From: Pseudomonas alkylphenolica
GTDB lineage: Bacteria > Pseudomonadota > Gammaproteobacteria > Pseudomonadales > Pseudomonadaceae
Assembly (NCBI RefSeq): GCF_000746525.1
Contig: NZ_CP009048.1
Span: 405,501 to 469,500 of the forward strand
Direction of reading: 5' to 3'
DNA: 64,000 nucleotides
Below, piece after piece: positions 33,189 to 42,387 of the stretch. Under the pieces are notes generated by a model, which was not told the DNA's origin, did not search any database, and worked only from the letters and a program-made list of their open reading frames with translations. Position 1 is the first letter of the stretch; each line of letters opens with the position of its first letter. The position numbers were made by a program, and so were the translations under genes.

Positions 33189-35366
33189 TTACAGACCGTT
33201 CCTGGCCTTGAACTCACGACGACGGCGATGTAGCACCGGCTCGGTGTAGCCGTTCGGCTGCTTGGTGCCTTCTACCACCAGCTCGACCGCCGCCTGGAAG
33301 GCGATGTTGTTGTCGAAGTCCGGTGCCAGTGGGCGGTACAGCGGGTCGTTGGCGTTCTGCTTGTCGACCACCGGCGCCATGCGCTTGAGGCTTTCCAGTA
33401 CCTGAGCCTCGGTGACGATACCGTGGCGCAGCCAGTTGGCCAGCAACTGCGCAGAAATACGCAGAGTGGCGCGGTCTTCCATCAGGCCGACATCATTGAT
33501 GTCCGGTACTTTCGAGCAACCCACGCCCTGGTCGATCCAGCGTACAACGTAGCCGAGGATGCCCTGGGCGTTGTTGTCTAACTCGTTGCGGATCTCTTCG
33601 TCCGACCAGTTGGTGTCAGGTGCCAGCGGGATGGTCAGGATGTCATCCACCGATGCCGGTGCACGCTTGGCCAGTTCCGCCTGACGGGCGAACACGTCGA
33701 CTTTGTGGTAGTGCAGCGCGTGCAGCGCGGCGGCGGTCGGCGACGGTACCCAGGCGGTGTTGGCACCGGCCAGCGGGTGAGCGATCTTCTGCTCGAGCAT
33801 GTCGGCCATCAGGTCCGGCATGGCCCACATGCCTTTACCGATCTGGGCGCGGCCTTGCAGACCGGTGGCCAGGCCGATATCGACGTTGGAGTTCTCGTAG
33901 GCACCGATCCACTTCTGGGTCTTCATGGCGCCCTTGCGCACTACAGCGCCAGCTTCCATGGAGGTGTGGATTTCGTCGCCGGTACGGTCGAGGAAGCCGG
34001 TGTTGATGAACACCACACGTTCCTTGGCCGCTTCGATACAGGCTTTGAGGTTGACCGTGGTACGGCGTTCCTCGTCCATGATGCCGACCTTCAGCGTATT
34101 ACGCTTCATGCCCAGCACGTCTTCGATGCGACCGAACAGCTCGTTGGTGAACGCCGCTTCTTCCGGGCCGTGCATCTTTGGTTTGACGATGTACACGGAG
34201 CCGGTGCGGCTGTTCTTGCGGCTGGTGTTGCCGTTGAGGTTGTGGATCGCGGCAAGGTTGGTGACCAGACCGTCGAGGATGCCCTCGGGTACTTCGTTGC
34301 CGTCCTTGTCGAGGATGGCGTCGATGGTCATCAGGTGACCGACGTTACGCACGAACAGCAGCGAGCGACCGTGCAGAGTAACGGTGCCACCGTTCGGCGC
34401 GCTGTATTCGCGGTCCGGGTTCATGGTCCGGGTGAAGGACTGGCCGCCTTTGCTGACGCTTTCCGCGAGGTCGCCCTTCATCAGGCCGAGCCAGTTGCGG
34501 TAGATCACTACCTTGTCATCGGCATCGACTGCGGCAACCGAGTCTTCGCAGTCCATGATGGTGGTCAGGGCGGCTTCCATCAGCACGTCCTTGACCCCGG
34601 CAGCGTCGGTCTGGCCGACCGGCGTGCTGGCATCGACCTGGATTTCGAAATGCAGGCCGTTGTGCTTGAGCAGAATCGCGGTCGGCGCCGAGGCGTCGCC
34701 GTGGTAGCCGATCAGTTGGGCGTCATCGCGCAGGCCGCTGTTGCTGCCACCTTTGAGGGCAACCACGAGCTTGCCGCCTTCGATGCGATAAGCGGTGGAG
34801 TCGACATGCGAGCCGGCGGCCAGCGGCGCGGACTCGTCGAGGAAGGCGCGGGCGAAGGCAATCACCTTGTCGCCGCGAACCTTGTTGTAGCCTTTGCCTT
34901 TTTCCGCGCCACCGGCTTCGCTGATCGCGTCGGTGCCGTACAGGGCATCGTACAGCGAGCCCCAGCGGGCGTTGGAGGCGTTCAGGGCGAAGCGCGCATT
35001 CATCACTGGCACAACCAGTTGCGGGCCAGCCATACGGGCAATTTCGTCGTCGACGTTCTGGGTCGAGGCCTGGAAGTCTGCAGCTTCTGGCAGCAGATAA
35101 CCGATGCCCTGGAGGAAGACTTTGTAAGCCACGGCATCGTGAGCCTGGCCTTTACGCGCCTGGTGCCAGGCATCGATCTGTGCCTGCAGCGCGTCACGTT
35201 TGGCCAGCAGTGCTTTGTTCTTTGGAGCGAGGTCGTTGATGATCTTTTCTGCCCCCACCCAGAACTGCTCGGCGTTGACGCCAGTTCCGGGAATGGCTTC
35301 GTTGTTCACGAAGTCGAACAGGACTTTGGCGACCTGAAGGCCACCGACTTGAACGTGTTCAGTCAT
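33189..35366 (-). CDS. glcB: Malate synthase G
   Basis: Condenses glyoxylate with acetyl-CoA to malate in the glyoxylate shunt and in glycolate use. The 725-residue length and the motifs are typical of isoform G. These include [20 protein letters not shown] (metal ligands), the [15 protein letters not shown] region, [12 protein letters not shown] [14 protein letters not shown] and the catalytic-Asp segment near [11 protein letters not shown]. The ATG at 35366 follows GAGGCAAGCA, a better start than the one at 35378. No glc operon regulator lies beside it. Divergent from the GcvR-like gene across a 433-bp region. Confidence 0.97.
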   Translation of the reverse strand: MTEHVQVGGLQVAKVLFDFVNNEAIPGTGVNAEQFWVGAEKIINDLAPKNKALLAKRDALQAQIDAWHQARKGQAHDAVAYKVFLQGIGYLLPEAADFQASTQNVDDEIARMAGPQLVVPVMNARFALNASNARWGSLYDALYGTDAISEAGGAEKGKGYNKVRGDKVIAFARAFLDESAPLAAGSHVDSTAYRIEGGKLVVALKGGSNSGLRDDAQLIGYHGDASAPTAILLKHNGLHFEIQVDASTPVGQTDAAGVKDVLMEAALTTIMDCEDSVAAVDADDKVVIYRNWLGLMKGDLAESVSKGGQSFTRTMNPDREYSAPNGGTVTLHGRSLLFVRNVGHLMTIDAILDKDGNEVPEGILDGLVTNLAAIHNLNGNTSRKNSRTGSVYIVKPKMHGPEEAAFTNELFGRIEDVLGMKRNTLKVGIMDEERRTTVNLKACIEAAKERVVFINTGFLDRTGDEIHTSMEAGAVVRKGAMKTQKWIGAYENSNVDIGLATGLQGRAQIGKGMWAMPDLMADMLEQKIAHPLAGANTAWVPSPTAAALHALHYHKVDVFARQAELAKRAPASVDDILTIPLAPDTNWSDEEIRNELDNNAQGILGYVVRWIDQGVGCSKVPDINDVGLMEDRATLRISAQLLANWLRHGIVTEAQVLESLKRMAPVVDKQNANDPLYRPLAPDFDNNIAFQAAVELVVEGTKQPNGYTEPVLHRRRREFKARNGL

Positions 35367-35799
35367 TGCTTGCCTCACTCTGCTCAGCTATTGCTCTTCT
35401 ATTTAGGCCTTGCGCGCTTCTCTAAACACGGCACCAGAACATGCCCGATGGGCGGCTGGGTGCTGCCTGCCAGACAGGCTGGCGAGCGGTTGCGTATTTT
35501 CACAGGCGCCTTGGCAGACATCGATTCGACGTTTTGTAGTCCGCGCTGCGGCATACTACATGATGCGCTGCGGTTGTGAAAATCAGACTAAATACGTCGT
35601 TCTGCGACCATTTTGTCGCAGAGGGTCACGCTGGGAATCAGTATGTTCTCAAAAAAGTGGCAGATTGTTCCAGATAAATCTTGAAACAGTACACGATTTG
35701 TCTTCAGCGGCTGCTGCGGCAGGTTGCCGCGCCTTGCCTATACTTTCTCCGCAGCCTTTGATTTCAGGGGCCGAACCGTTAAAAGCAGAGGGTTACCGC
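35367..35799. other. Divergent glcB / gcvR-like regulatory region
   Basis: This 433-bp gap contains GCCTG-N5-CAGGC at about 35466-35480. It also has a perfect 8-bp inverted repeat TCTGCGAC-N6-GTCGCAGA at 35601-35622 and a good -10 element TATACT at 35739-35744 pointing to the GcvR-like gene. No REP and no convincing small ORF were seen. Confidence 0.65.
35601..35622. promoter_or_regulatory. Perfect inverted repeat, candidate operator
   Basis: TCTGCGAC and GTCGCAGA are separated by CATTTT. It lies about 235 bp from the glcB start and about 180 bp from the GTG of the GcvR-like gene. There is no T-run, so an operator is likelier than a terminator. No regulator can be named. Confidence 0.45.
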
Positions 35800-36318
35800 G
35801 TGGATCATCTCGTACTGACAGTGATCGCCCCCGACAAAGCCGGCCAGGTCGAACGTATCGCTGAATGCATTGCCGAGCATAACGGTAACTGGTTGGAGAG
35901 CCGCATGTCGCGGATGGCCGGGCAGTTTGCCGGGATCCTCAAGGTAGCGGTGCCGGCCGAGTCCTACGAAGAGCTGGTCCGGGCCCTGGAAGCCTTGAGC
36001 AAACATGATATTCGCGTGCTGATTGCCAAAAGCGGCATCGATCCGTCCTGTACCTGGAAGCCGATTGCCATGGAGCTGGTGGGCAATGACCGCCCAGGTA
36101 TTGTCCGTGACATCACCCGCTTGCTGGCCGAACAGGGGGTCAATGTCGAGCGCCTCAGCACCGACGTGCGTCCGGCCCCGATGAGCAGCGAGCCGCTGTT
36201 TCACGCCGATGCGTTGCTGGCGATGCCTTTGACCCTTTCTCTGGATGTGCTTCAGGCCAAGCTTGAGGAACTGGCGGATGACCTGATGGTGGAACTCAAG
36301 CTGCGGCCGGAAGATTGA
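35800..36318 (+). CDS. GcvR-like protein with two ACT domains
   Basis: A 172-residue protein with two ACT domains: about 3-75 (HLVLTVIAPDKAGQVERIAECIAEHNGNWLES, shown here in part) and about 88-170 (PIAMELVGNDRPGIVRDITR). GcvR proteins bind glycine and modulate GcvA at the glycine-cleavage operon, so this is a likely amino-acid-sensing accessory regulator with no DNA-binding domain of its own. Start is GTG at 35800: AGAGGG lies 7-8 nt upstream and the ACT fold starts at once. The open frame runs up to 35410 but the upstream part is non-coding promoter DNA. Confidence 0.85.
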   Translation: MDHLVLTVIAPDKAGQVERIAECIAEHNGNWLESRMSRMAGQFAGILKVAVPAESYEELVRALEALSKHDIRVLIAKSGIDPSCTWKPIAMELVGNDRPGIVRDITRLLAEQGVNVERLSTDVRPAPMSSEPLFHADALLAMPLTLSLDVLQAKLEELADDLMVELKLRPED

Positions 36319-36342
36319 TTTAGGCTGCAGGAGACCTCCCAG

Positions 36343-36427
36343 TAGGAGCGGATTTATCCGCGAAGGCCGGAAGTACGACGCCAAACCGGGCCTGCTACGC
36401 AGCCCATCGCGGATAAATCCGCTCCTA
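36343..36427. repeat. REP pair (inverted), family B
   Basis: TAGGAGCGGATTTATCCGCG and its complement (CGCGGATAAATCCGCTCCTA) bracket about 45 bp. This is a different core from the GGGAGCGGGCTTG family. Confidence 0.92.
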
Positions 36428-36616
36428 CAGGGAGCAGTGCAGCGATGGGGTTATCCCGGTTTCACGGGGATGGCCCTGTGGATAACCTGGGGGGATCGTC
36501 CGCCAGCCCAGTCACAGCGGGCCTTTGCGCCACTTGAGCAAAAAACCACCAATAATCAGTGGCTTGTGCACAAAGCACGGGGATGAGGGTGTGGATAACC
36601 TTGGGAGAGGTTGCTG

Positions 36617-36639
36617 CAGGCCACGAATCACGTGGCCTG
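36617..36639 (-). terminator. Hairpin downstream of rarD
   Basis: A perfect 9-bp stem CAGGCCACG/CGTGGCCTG with a 5-nt loop lies 22 bp past the rarD stop. It lacks a T-run in the leftward direction, so it may stabilise the 3' end more than terminate. Confidence 0.45.
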
Positions 36640-36661
36640 TAGAGGATTGTACGTTTTTTGA

Positions 36662-37549
36662 TCAGCTGCGCCGGCGCAAGCTTAGCCAGGCATCGACGCT
36701 GTAGAGGGCAAGACCGGCCCAGATGAACATGAAGGCCACCAGTGTGCTGCTCGACAGGTGCTCACCAAACAGCAGCACCGCCTGCAGCAGCACCAGCGTC
36801 GGCGCCAGGTACTGCAGAAAGCCCAATGTGGTGTAAGGCAGGTGCCGAGCGGCAGCGTTAAAACATACCAGCGGCACCAGGGTCACCGGGCCGGCGGCGA
36901 TCAGCCAGAGCGCTTCGCTGCTGGTATAGAAGCTCGCTTGAGCGCTATGGGCCATGGGGTTGAGCAGCAGCCAGCCGATGGCCAGCGGTATCAGCATCCA
37001 GGTTTCCACCACCAAGCCCGGCAAGGCCGCGACCGGTGCCTGCTTGCGAATCAAACCGTAGAAGCCGAAGCTCAGTGCCAGCACCAGTGAAACCCAGGGC
37101 AGGCTGCCGACTTGCCAGACTTGCTGAGCCACACCGAGTGCCGCCAGGCCTACGGCAACCCACTGCAAGCGGCGCAGGCGCTCACCCAGCAGCAACATGC
37201 CCAGCAGCACGTTGACCAGCGGGTTGATGTAATAGCCCAGGCTGGCTTCAAGCATGCGTCCGTTGTTCACCGACCAGACATAGGTCAGCCAGTTGCCGGC
37301 AATCAATGAGCCACTGAGGGCCAGGATCGCCAGACGCTTGGGGTTGTCACGCAGCTCGCGCCACCAGCCCGGATGCTTCCAGACCAACAACAGCAACGAG
37401 CCGAACAGTGCCGACCAGAGCACGCGGTGGACGATGATTTCCACCGCTGGCACGCTTTGCAGCGCTTTGAAGTAGAGCGGGAACAAGCCCCAGATGATGT
37501 AGGCGGTCAAGCCCAGGATGTACCCGCGGCGCGGGTTGGCGGCGTGCAT
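36662..37549 (-). CDS. rarD: RarD, EamA-family permease
   Basis: A 295-residue inner-membrane protein with about ten hydrophobic helices in two EamA halves. It begins RRGYILGLTAYIIWGLFPLYF with the RarD-type WGLFPLYFK segment. The first half also contains EIIVHRVLWSALF, and the second half has GPVTLVPLVCFNAAARHLPYTT, LGFLQYLAPT and LVAFMFIWAGLALYS. RarD-type transporters are thought to export metabolites or drugs; the name comes from a chloramphenicol-sensitivity phenotype. The substrate is unknown. Monocistronic, leftward, ending near the hairpin at 36617. Confidence 0.9.
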   Translation of the reverse strand: MHAANPRRGYILGLTAYIIWGLFPLYFKALQSVPAVEIIVHRVLWSALFGSLLLLVWKHPGWWRELRDNPKRLAILALSGSLIAGNWLTYVWSVNNGRMLEASLGYYINPLVNVLLGMLLLGERLRRLQWVAVGLAALGVAQQVWQVGSLPWVSLVLALSFGFYGLIRKQAPVAALPGLVVETWMLIPLAIGWLLLNPMAHSAQASFYTSSEALWLIAAGPVTLVPLVCFNAAARHLPYTTLGFLQYLAPTLVLLQAVLLFGEHLSSSTLVAFMFIWAGLALYSVDAWLSLRRRS

Positions 37550-37612
37550 GCAAATTCCTTGCTTAGGCAGCTATCTAAAAGCACCGCTATTGTAGACAGA
37601 CTTGGGCGTGTG

Positions 37613-38587
37613 TCAGAACAATTTCAGCGGTTCTTCATCTAGTGCCGCCATCTGCTCGCGCAGGGCGAGAATCTGGTCGCCCCAGTAACGCTCCTGGCCG
37701 AACCAGGGGAAGCTGCGCGGAAATGCCGGATCGTCCCAACGCCGTGCCAGCCAGGCGCTGTAGTGCAGCAGGCGCAGGGCGCGCAGCGGCTCGATCAGGG
37801 CCAGCTCGCGGGGGTCGAAATCGTGGAACTCGTTGTAGCCATCCATCAGTTCGGCCAGTTGGCCCAGGCGTTCATGACGGTCGCCGGCAAGCATCATCCA
37901 CAGGTCCTGGACGGCGGGGCCCATGCGGCAGTCATCAAGGTCGACAATGTGGAAGACTTCGTCGCGGCACATCATATTGCCTGGATGGCAGTCGCCGTGC
38001 AGACGGATGGTTTTGTGCGGGGTGCTGGCATAGATGGCTTCGACCCGTTTGAGCAGGTCGCGGGCGACTGACTCGAAGGCCGGCAGCAGGCTTTTCGGCA
38101 CGAAATTGCCTTCAAGCAGCGTGGCCAGCGAGGCGTGGCCAAAGTTATCCACTGCCAGGGCTTCACGGTGCTCGAACGGGCGGGTAGCGCCGACTGCATG
38201 CAGGCGTCCGAGCAACTGGCCGAGGCGATAGAGCTGGTCGAGATTGCCGGGTTCCGGGGCGCGGCCGCCACGGCGGGGGAACAGGGTGAAGCGAAAACCG
38301 CTGTGTTCGAACAGGGTTTTGCCGTTGTGGATAAGTGGCGCTACGACGGGTACTTCGCACTCGGCCAGCTCGGCGGTGAAGCTGTGTTCCTCGAGAATCG
38401 CCGCATCGGTCCAGCGGTCCGGGCGGTAGAACTTGGCGATCAGTGGTTCAGACTCTTCGATACCTACCTGGTAGACGCGGTTCTCGTAGCTGTTGAGTGC
38501 CAGAACGCGGGCATCGCTGAGAAAGCCGATGCTCTCCACAGCGTCGAGGACCAGGTCGGGGGTAAGGGTTTCGAAGGGGTGCGACAT
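37613..38587 (-). CDS. srkA: Stress response serine/threonine kinase SrkA (YihE)
   Basis: A 324-residue cytosolic kinase-fold protein matching E. coli SrkA/YihE (328 aa), a Ser/Thr kinase that limits death under stress. Visible: N-terminal FETLTPDLVLDAVESIGF, the ATP-site Lys in LIAKFYRPDRW, the catalytic loop LHGDCHPGNMM and the metal-binding segment HIVDLDDCRMGP. The ATG at 38587 has AGGAG 6 nt upstream; the longer open frame to 38638 adds sequence with no resemblance. Monocistronic and leftward. Confidence 0.92.
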   Translation of the reverse strand: MSHPFETLTPDLVLDAVESIGFLSDARVLALNSYENRVYQVGIEESEPLIAKFYRPDRWTDAAILEEHSFTAELAECEVPVVAPLIHNGKTLFEHSGFRFTLFPRRGGRAPEPGNLDQLYRLGQLLGRLHAVGATRPFEHREALAVDNFGHASLATLLEGNFVPKSLLPAFESVARDLLKRVEAIYASTPHKTIRLHGDCHPGNMMCRDEVFHIVDLDDCRMGPAVQDLWMMLAGDRHERLGQLAELMDGYNEFHDFDPRELALIEPLRALRLLHYSAWLARRWDDPAFPRSFPWFGQERYWGDQILALREQMAALDEEPLKLF

Positions 38588-38677
38588 GTCAGCTCCTGCT
38601 GTGCGGTTCCCTGCATGGTATCGCACATCACCGAGCACTGTAGGGACAGATGATTTGGCTGGATAGCTGCCTTAACC

Positions 38678-38751
38678 CGGTGGGAGCGGGCTTGTCCCGC
38701 GATGCGATGTGACTGACAAACCGCAATCGCGGGGCAAGCCCGCTCCCACCG
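38678..38751. repeat. REP pair (inverted), family A
   Basis: CGGTGGGAGCGGGCTTGTCC and the complementary arm ending CCCACCG, separated by about 25 bp, between phoX and srkA. Confidence 0.93.
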
Positions 38752-38770
38752 AGTCAAGGCAGTGCTTCAA

Positions 38771-40672
38771 TCAGGTCCCGACGATCCCGCCATCCTCCCG
38801 GCTGATCGCCATTACCGACGAACGCGGCTTGCCGTTGGGTAGATGCTCAGGAAAAGTCGAGCCACCCGTTTCACCCGGATGCTGAATCCCCACGAACAAG
38901 GTGCGTTGGTCTGGCGCAAAAGCAATACCCGTCACTTCACAGGCCACCGGCCCGACCATGAAGCGCCGGATCTCGCCGCTGACCGGATCGGCACAGAGCA
39001 TCTGGTTATTGCCCATGCCGGCGAAATCACCGCTATTGCTGTAGTCACCATCGGTGAGGATCCACAACCGGCCATCCGGATCGAAGCCCAGCCCGTCCGG
39101 GCTGTTGAACATGTTCTGCGGGGTAATGTTGCTTGAACCGCCCTTGGCATCATCAGGGTGTACCGAAGGGTTGCCGGCGACCACGAACAGGTCCCAGTCG
39201 AAGCTCATGGCGCCGTGGTCATTATCAGTTTCACGCCAGCGCAGGATCTGCCCGTAGAGATTTTTCTCCCGTGGGTTGGGGCCGCCTGCCGGTTGGCCTT
39301 CTTCCCCGCGTTTGACGTTGTTGGTCAGGGTGCAATAGACCTGACCGTCCTTGGGGCTGACCACAATCCATTCCGGGCGGTCCATGCGCGTGGCCTTGAG
39401 CTGGCTGGCAGCCAGGCGCGCATGGATCAGGACCTGGGCCTGACTGGCAAAACCGTTGGCGGCAATCAGGCCGTTCTTGCCATGGCTCAGCTCCAGCCAC
39501 TGACCTTTGCCTCGCGGATGGTCGGCGTTCTGGTCGCCATCGTCGAACCGCGCGACATACAGGGTGCCGTGGTCGAGCAGGCTGCGGTTGGCGCTGGGGT
39601 TCTTGTGGTCGATGCGGTCGCGGCTGATGAATTTGTAGATGAACTCACCGCGCTCATCGTCGCCCATGTAGACCACCGCCCGGCCATCGCGGGTTTCGCC
39701 AAGGGCCGCGTTTTCGTGCTTGAAACGGCCCAGGGCCGTACGCTTGACCGGGGTCGAGTCCGGATCGAACGGATCGATTTCCACCACCCAGCCATGACGG
39801 TTCAGTTCATTGGGGTTCTTCGCCAGGTCAAAGCGCGGGTCGTGCCGGTGCCAGCCGATTTCCTTGCTGTCGATCGTGGCTCCGTAGCGTTTCTGCCCGG
39901 CATCAAACACATGGGCCGGATCGCTGCTGCCGAAGCAGTCGGTGAAGTTCTCTTCGCAGGTCAGGTAGGTGCCCCACGGCGTCTTGCCGTTGGCGCAGTT
40001 CTGGAACGTGCCGAGCACCTTGCGGCCGCTGTTGTCGGCCGCGGTCTTCATCAAGGCATCGCCCGCCGCCGGGCCGCTGACACGGATCGGTGAGTTGCCG
40101 TGGATGCGCCGGTTGTAGGGCGAGCCCTGGACGAACTGCCATTGGCCGTTGCTGCGTTTGACCTCGATCACCGAGACGCCTTCGGCAGCCTGGGCCTTGT
40201 GCACGTCTTCGGCGGAGGCCGGTTGTCCGCCGTGAGCGAACAGATAGCGGTAGTTGGTGTATTCGTTGTTGATGGCCATCAACGCCCGATTGTCATCATC
40301 GGGGAAGGGGAACAGGCTCATGCCGTCATTGTTGTCACCGAACTGCAGTTCCTGGGCCTTGGCTGTGCCCTGGCCGGATGCATCGAAGGCCGGGGCATCG
40401 GCATGCAGCGGCTGGCCCCAGCTGATCAGTACCGAGGCTTTGTAACCAGGGGGCAGGCTGATGCTGTCGGCGGTGGCACTGGGGATGCTGGTAAAGCCGA
40501 GCAGGCTGCTGTTGGCGGCGCTGACACTGGCGGCCATGACGCTGCGGCTGAGCAGATTGCCACTCAGGAACAGGGCGGCGCCGCACAGGGCGCCCGCTCC
40601 GATGAAACGACGGCGACTCAGGCTGACCAGCTGTTCGAGGTCGGTGGACTGGTGTTCTTCTAATAGGTTCAT
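38771..40672 (-). CDS. phoX: PhoX-family phosphatase, Tat-exported
   Basis: A 633-residue periplasmic or surface alkaline phosphatase of the PhoX/DUF839 type (Ca/Fe cofactor), releasing phosphate from organic esters. The N-terminus has the Tat motif SRRRFIGAGALCGAALFLSG with cleavage probably after AASVSAA. The body holds typical PhoX stretches: GDNNDGMSLFP, NNEYTNY, GTYLTCEENFTD, YMGDDERGEFIYKF and DGLGFDPDGRLWILTDGD. It lies downstream of a Pho-box-like pair. Monocistronic. The Cys in the metal centre of PhoX is plausibly CEENF. Family assignment is firm; activity and localisation are inferred. Confidence 0.9.
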   Translation of the reverse strand: MNLLEEHQSTDLEQLVSLSRRRFIGAGALCGAALFLSGNLLSRSVMAASVSAANSSLLGFTSIPSATADSISLPPGYKASVLISWGQPLHADAPAFDASGQGTAKAQELQFGDNNDGMSLFPFPDDDNRALMAINNEYTNYRYLFAHGGQPASAEDVHKAQAAEGVSVIEVKRSNGQWQFVQGSPYNRRIHGNSPIRVSGPAAGDALMKTAADNSGRKVLGTFQNCANGKTPWGTYLTCEENFTDCFGSSDPAHVFDAGQKRYGATIDSKEIGWHRHDPRFDLAKNPNELNRHGWVVEIDPFDPDSTPVKRTALGRFKHENAALGETRDGRAVVYMGDDERGEFIYKFISRDRIDHKNPSANRSLLDHGTLYVARFDDGDQNADHPRGKGQWLELSHGKNGLIAANGFASQAQVLIHARLAASQLKATRMDRPEWIVVSPKDGQVYCTLTNNVKRGEEGQPAGGPNPREKNLYGQILRWRETDNDHGAMSFDWDLFVVAGNPSVHPDDAKGGSSNITPQNMFNSPDGLGFDPDGRLWILTDGDYSNSGDFAGMGNNQMLCADPVSGEIRRFMVGPVACEVTGIAFAPDQRTLFVGIQHPGETGGSTFPEHLPNGKPRSSVMAISREDGGIVGT

Positions 40673-40715
40673 GACAGGCTTCCTGCGGGTTTGGCAGTCA
40701 CCTTAGTCAGCGCTT

Positions 40716-40733
40716 ATGACGGTTTTGTGTCGG
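40716..40733 (-). promoter_or_regulatory. Pho-box-like element upstream of phoX
   Basis: Read leftward, CCGACAC-AAAA-CCGTCAT: two 7-bp units at the 11-bp period of the Pho box (CTGTCAT-N4-CTGTCAT). The second unit matches 6/7 and the first about 4/7. It lies 44 bp before the phoX ATG, right after the modE stop. Confidence 0.5.
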
Positions 40734-40735
40734 TT

Positions 40736-41500
40736 TTACAAAGGCGTTCCGATAAGGACGTAGGACGGTTGAAACTGAACGCGTAGGTTGCTGCCTGCAG
40801 CCACTGCATGGGCGTTGAGCCAGGCAGGTTCAGCGAAGGTGCACAGGGTTTGCCCGTTGCTCAATGTCAGGCGCACCTCAGTCGGCCCCTGAGGCTCGTC
40901 GAGCAGTTCCTCAACCTTGGCCTGCAGGCAGTTGTAGCCCGCCAGTGGGCGCTCTTGAGGGCTGAGCAGGGTCAGCCAGCCCGCCTTGATCAGGGCCACC
41001 ACGGTAGTGCCCGGGGTCAGCTCCAGGCGCTGGGTGCTATCGCGGGTAATCAGTGCGTCGATGCTCAGGTCGCCGGCCAGGGCCAGACTGATACGGTCGT
41101 AATGCCCTTGTGCCTCGATGGCACTGACCCGGCCGTGCAACTGATTGCGCGCGCTGGTGCGCAGCATCAGGCGACCGAGCAGGTCGAGGTCGCTGGCGTC
41201 TTCGGCGGCTTCCAGAATCTGTGCCTGCAACGCTTGCAGGCGCTGGTACAGGCGCAGCACCCGTTGGCCTTCTTGCGACAGCTTGGCGCCACCACCGCCG
41301 CGGCCACCGACACTGCGCTCTACCAGTGGGCTGGCCGCCAGGTTATTGAGTTCGTCGATGGCATCCCACGCCGCTTTGTAACTCATGCCGGCGCTCTTGG
41401 CCGCACGGGTGATCGAGCCTTGTTCGGCAATGTGCTGCAGCAAGGCGATCCGCTGTGGGCGGCGAACAATGTGTTGGGTGAGCAGGGCTGGCAAGGACAT
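40736..41500 (-). CDS. modE: Molybdate-responsive regulator ModE
   Basis: A 254-residue regulator. The winged-helix DNA-binding domain is at about 15-110 (HIAEQGSITRAAKSAGMSYKAAWDAIDELN, quoted in part) with the ModE hallmark wing GGRGGGGAKLSQEGQRVL. Two TOBE/Mop molybdate-binding domains follow (about 122-185 and 190-252; TSARNQLHGRVSAIEA). With molybdate bound it normally represses the modABC transporter. No mod genes lie here, so it acts in trans. It is transcribed leftward away from comF; the 60-bp gap between comF and modE shows no clear signal. Confidence 0.94.
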   Translation of the reverse strand: MSLPALLTQHIVRRPQRIALLQHIAEQGSITRAAKSAGMSYKAAWDAIDELNNLAASPLVERSVGGRGGGGAKLSQEGQRVLRLYQRLQALQAQILEAAEDASDLDLLGRLMLRTSARNQLHGRVSAIEAQGHYDRISLALAGDLSIDALITRDSTQRLELTPGTTVVALIKAGWLTLLSPQERPLAGYNCLQAKVEELLDEPQGPTEVRLTLSNGQTLCTFAEPAWLNAHAVAAGSNLRVQFQPSYVLIGTPL

Positions 41501-41560
41501 GTGCGGGCACGAGTATGTAGGAAATATCAGCCACGAAAGTGCCCGCAGCCTGACGGCAAG

Positions 41561-42298
41561 TCAAGCGCTGCCGGGCTTGGCGGTGCGTGCCAGACAATAG
41601 ACATCGACGCGGCGAGCGCCGGCCTTGAGCAGCAGGCTGGCCAGGGCCTGGGCGGTGGCGCCGGTGGTCAGCACATCGTCGATCAGGGCCAGGTGCCGAC
41701 CTTCCAGCCGGTCGGCGTTTTCCACGGTAAAGGCCTGGCGTAGATTGCGCTTGCGCTGCCGGGCGTTGAGGCCCTGCTGCGCCGGTGTGTCGACCAGGCG
41801 CTTGAGTAACCGTTCGTCGCAGGCGATACCGGTGTGCACGGCCAGCCAGCGGGCCAACATGGCGGCCTGGTTGTAGCCGCGCTGGCGCAAGCGGCGACGG
41901 CTCAGGGGTACCGGCAGGAGCAGCGCCGGACGCGGCAGGCCGTCGCTGAAACGGTGTGTCAGCCAGCGGCCCAGCAACTGTGCCAACAGGTGCCCGAGCG
42001 GCCACTGGCTGTGGTACTTGAACCGGCTGATCAGCGCATCCAGCGGAAAACCGTAGTGCCACGGCGCCTCAACCCGGTAGAAAGCCGGTGCACGGCGGCT
42101 GCACTGGCCGCAGGTCAAACCGTGCATCGGCAGCGGCAAGGCGCACACCTGGCAGCCATCTTCCAGCCAGGGTAGGTCGGCTTCGCAGGCGACGCAAAGC
42201 GGGTAGGGTTGGTCGGCGGTTTCATTGCACAGTAGACAGGTATGGTCATTATTTAACCACTTGTAAACCATGCTTTTGAGTTGTGGTTGACAGTGCAT
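41561..42298 (-). CDS. ComF-family phosphoribosyltransferase-like protein
   Basis: A 245-residue protein with an N-terminal four-Cys zinc-finger region (CLLC...CVAC...CQVC...CGQC, residues about 21-75) and a type I PRTase domain carrying the PRPP loop LALIDDVLTTGATAQALA. Bacterial ComF homologues are linked to DNA uptake/competence, and the Pseudomonas ones are of unproven role. The ATG at 42298 has GGAAG upstream. Codons 2-13 overlap the BirA operator of the divergent bio operon, so an initiation at the Met at 42271 cannot be excluded. Confidence 0.87.
   Translation of the reverse strand: MHCQPQLKSMVYKWLNNDHTCLLCNETADQPYPLCVACEADLPWLEDGCQVCALPLPMHGLTCGQCSRRAPAFYRVEAPWHYGFPLDALISRFKYHSQWPLGHLLAQLLGRWLTHRFSDGLPRPALLLPVPLSRRRLRQRGYNQAAMLARWLAVHTGIACDERLLKRLVDTPAQQGLNARQRKRNLRQAFTVENADRLEGRHLALIDDVLTTGATAQALASLLLKAGARRVDVYCLARTAKPGSA
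42261..42293. promoter_or_regulatory. BirA operator of the bio operon
   Basis: TTGTAAACC (42261-42269), 15 bp, then GGTTGACAG (42285-42293), against the BirA consensus TTGTAAACC-N15-GGTTTACAA. The left half is perfect and the right half matches 7/9. The right half also contains TTGACA (42287-42292), a perfect -35, with a weak -10-like TAACTAT 16-17 bp further on. This gives direct repression of bioB by biotinoyl-AMP-BirA. It also lies over the 5' end of comF. Confidence 0.85.
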
Positions 42299-42387
42299 CG
42301 AGCTTCCTTAACTATGCGAGCTATCCGTGATGCGCTGGCGGGCAATCCTGTTCCGGCGCCAGAACAAGCCTAAACAAGGAACCGCCG

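Larger units (their letters stand above)
36319..36661. other. Intergenic region with REP, DnaA-box-like repeats and a hairpin
   Basis: This 343-bp gap between convergent genes holds a family-B REP pair (36343-36427). It also has two copies of TGTGGATAA (36477-36485, 36590-36598), each followed by CCT, and a 9-bp hairpin CAGGCCACG/CGTGGCCTG (36617-36639) just past the rarD stop. No ORF was recognised. Confidence 0.7.

Noticed and set aside
36477..36598. DnaA-box-like pair as a replication origin
   Set aside because: There are only two boxes, no AT-rich unwinding region, and no dnaA, dnaN or rep gene nearby.
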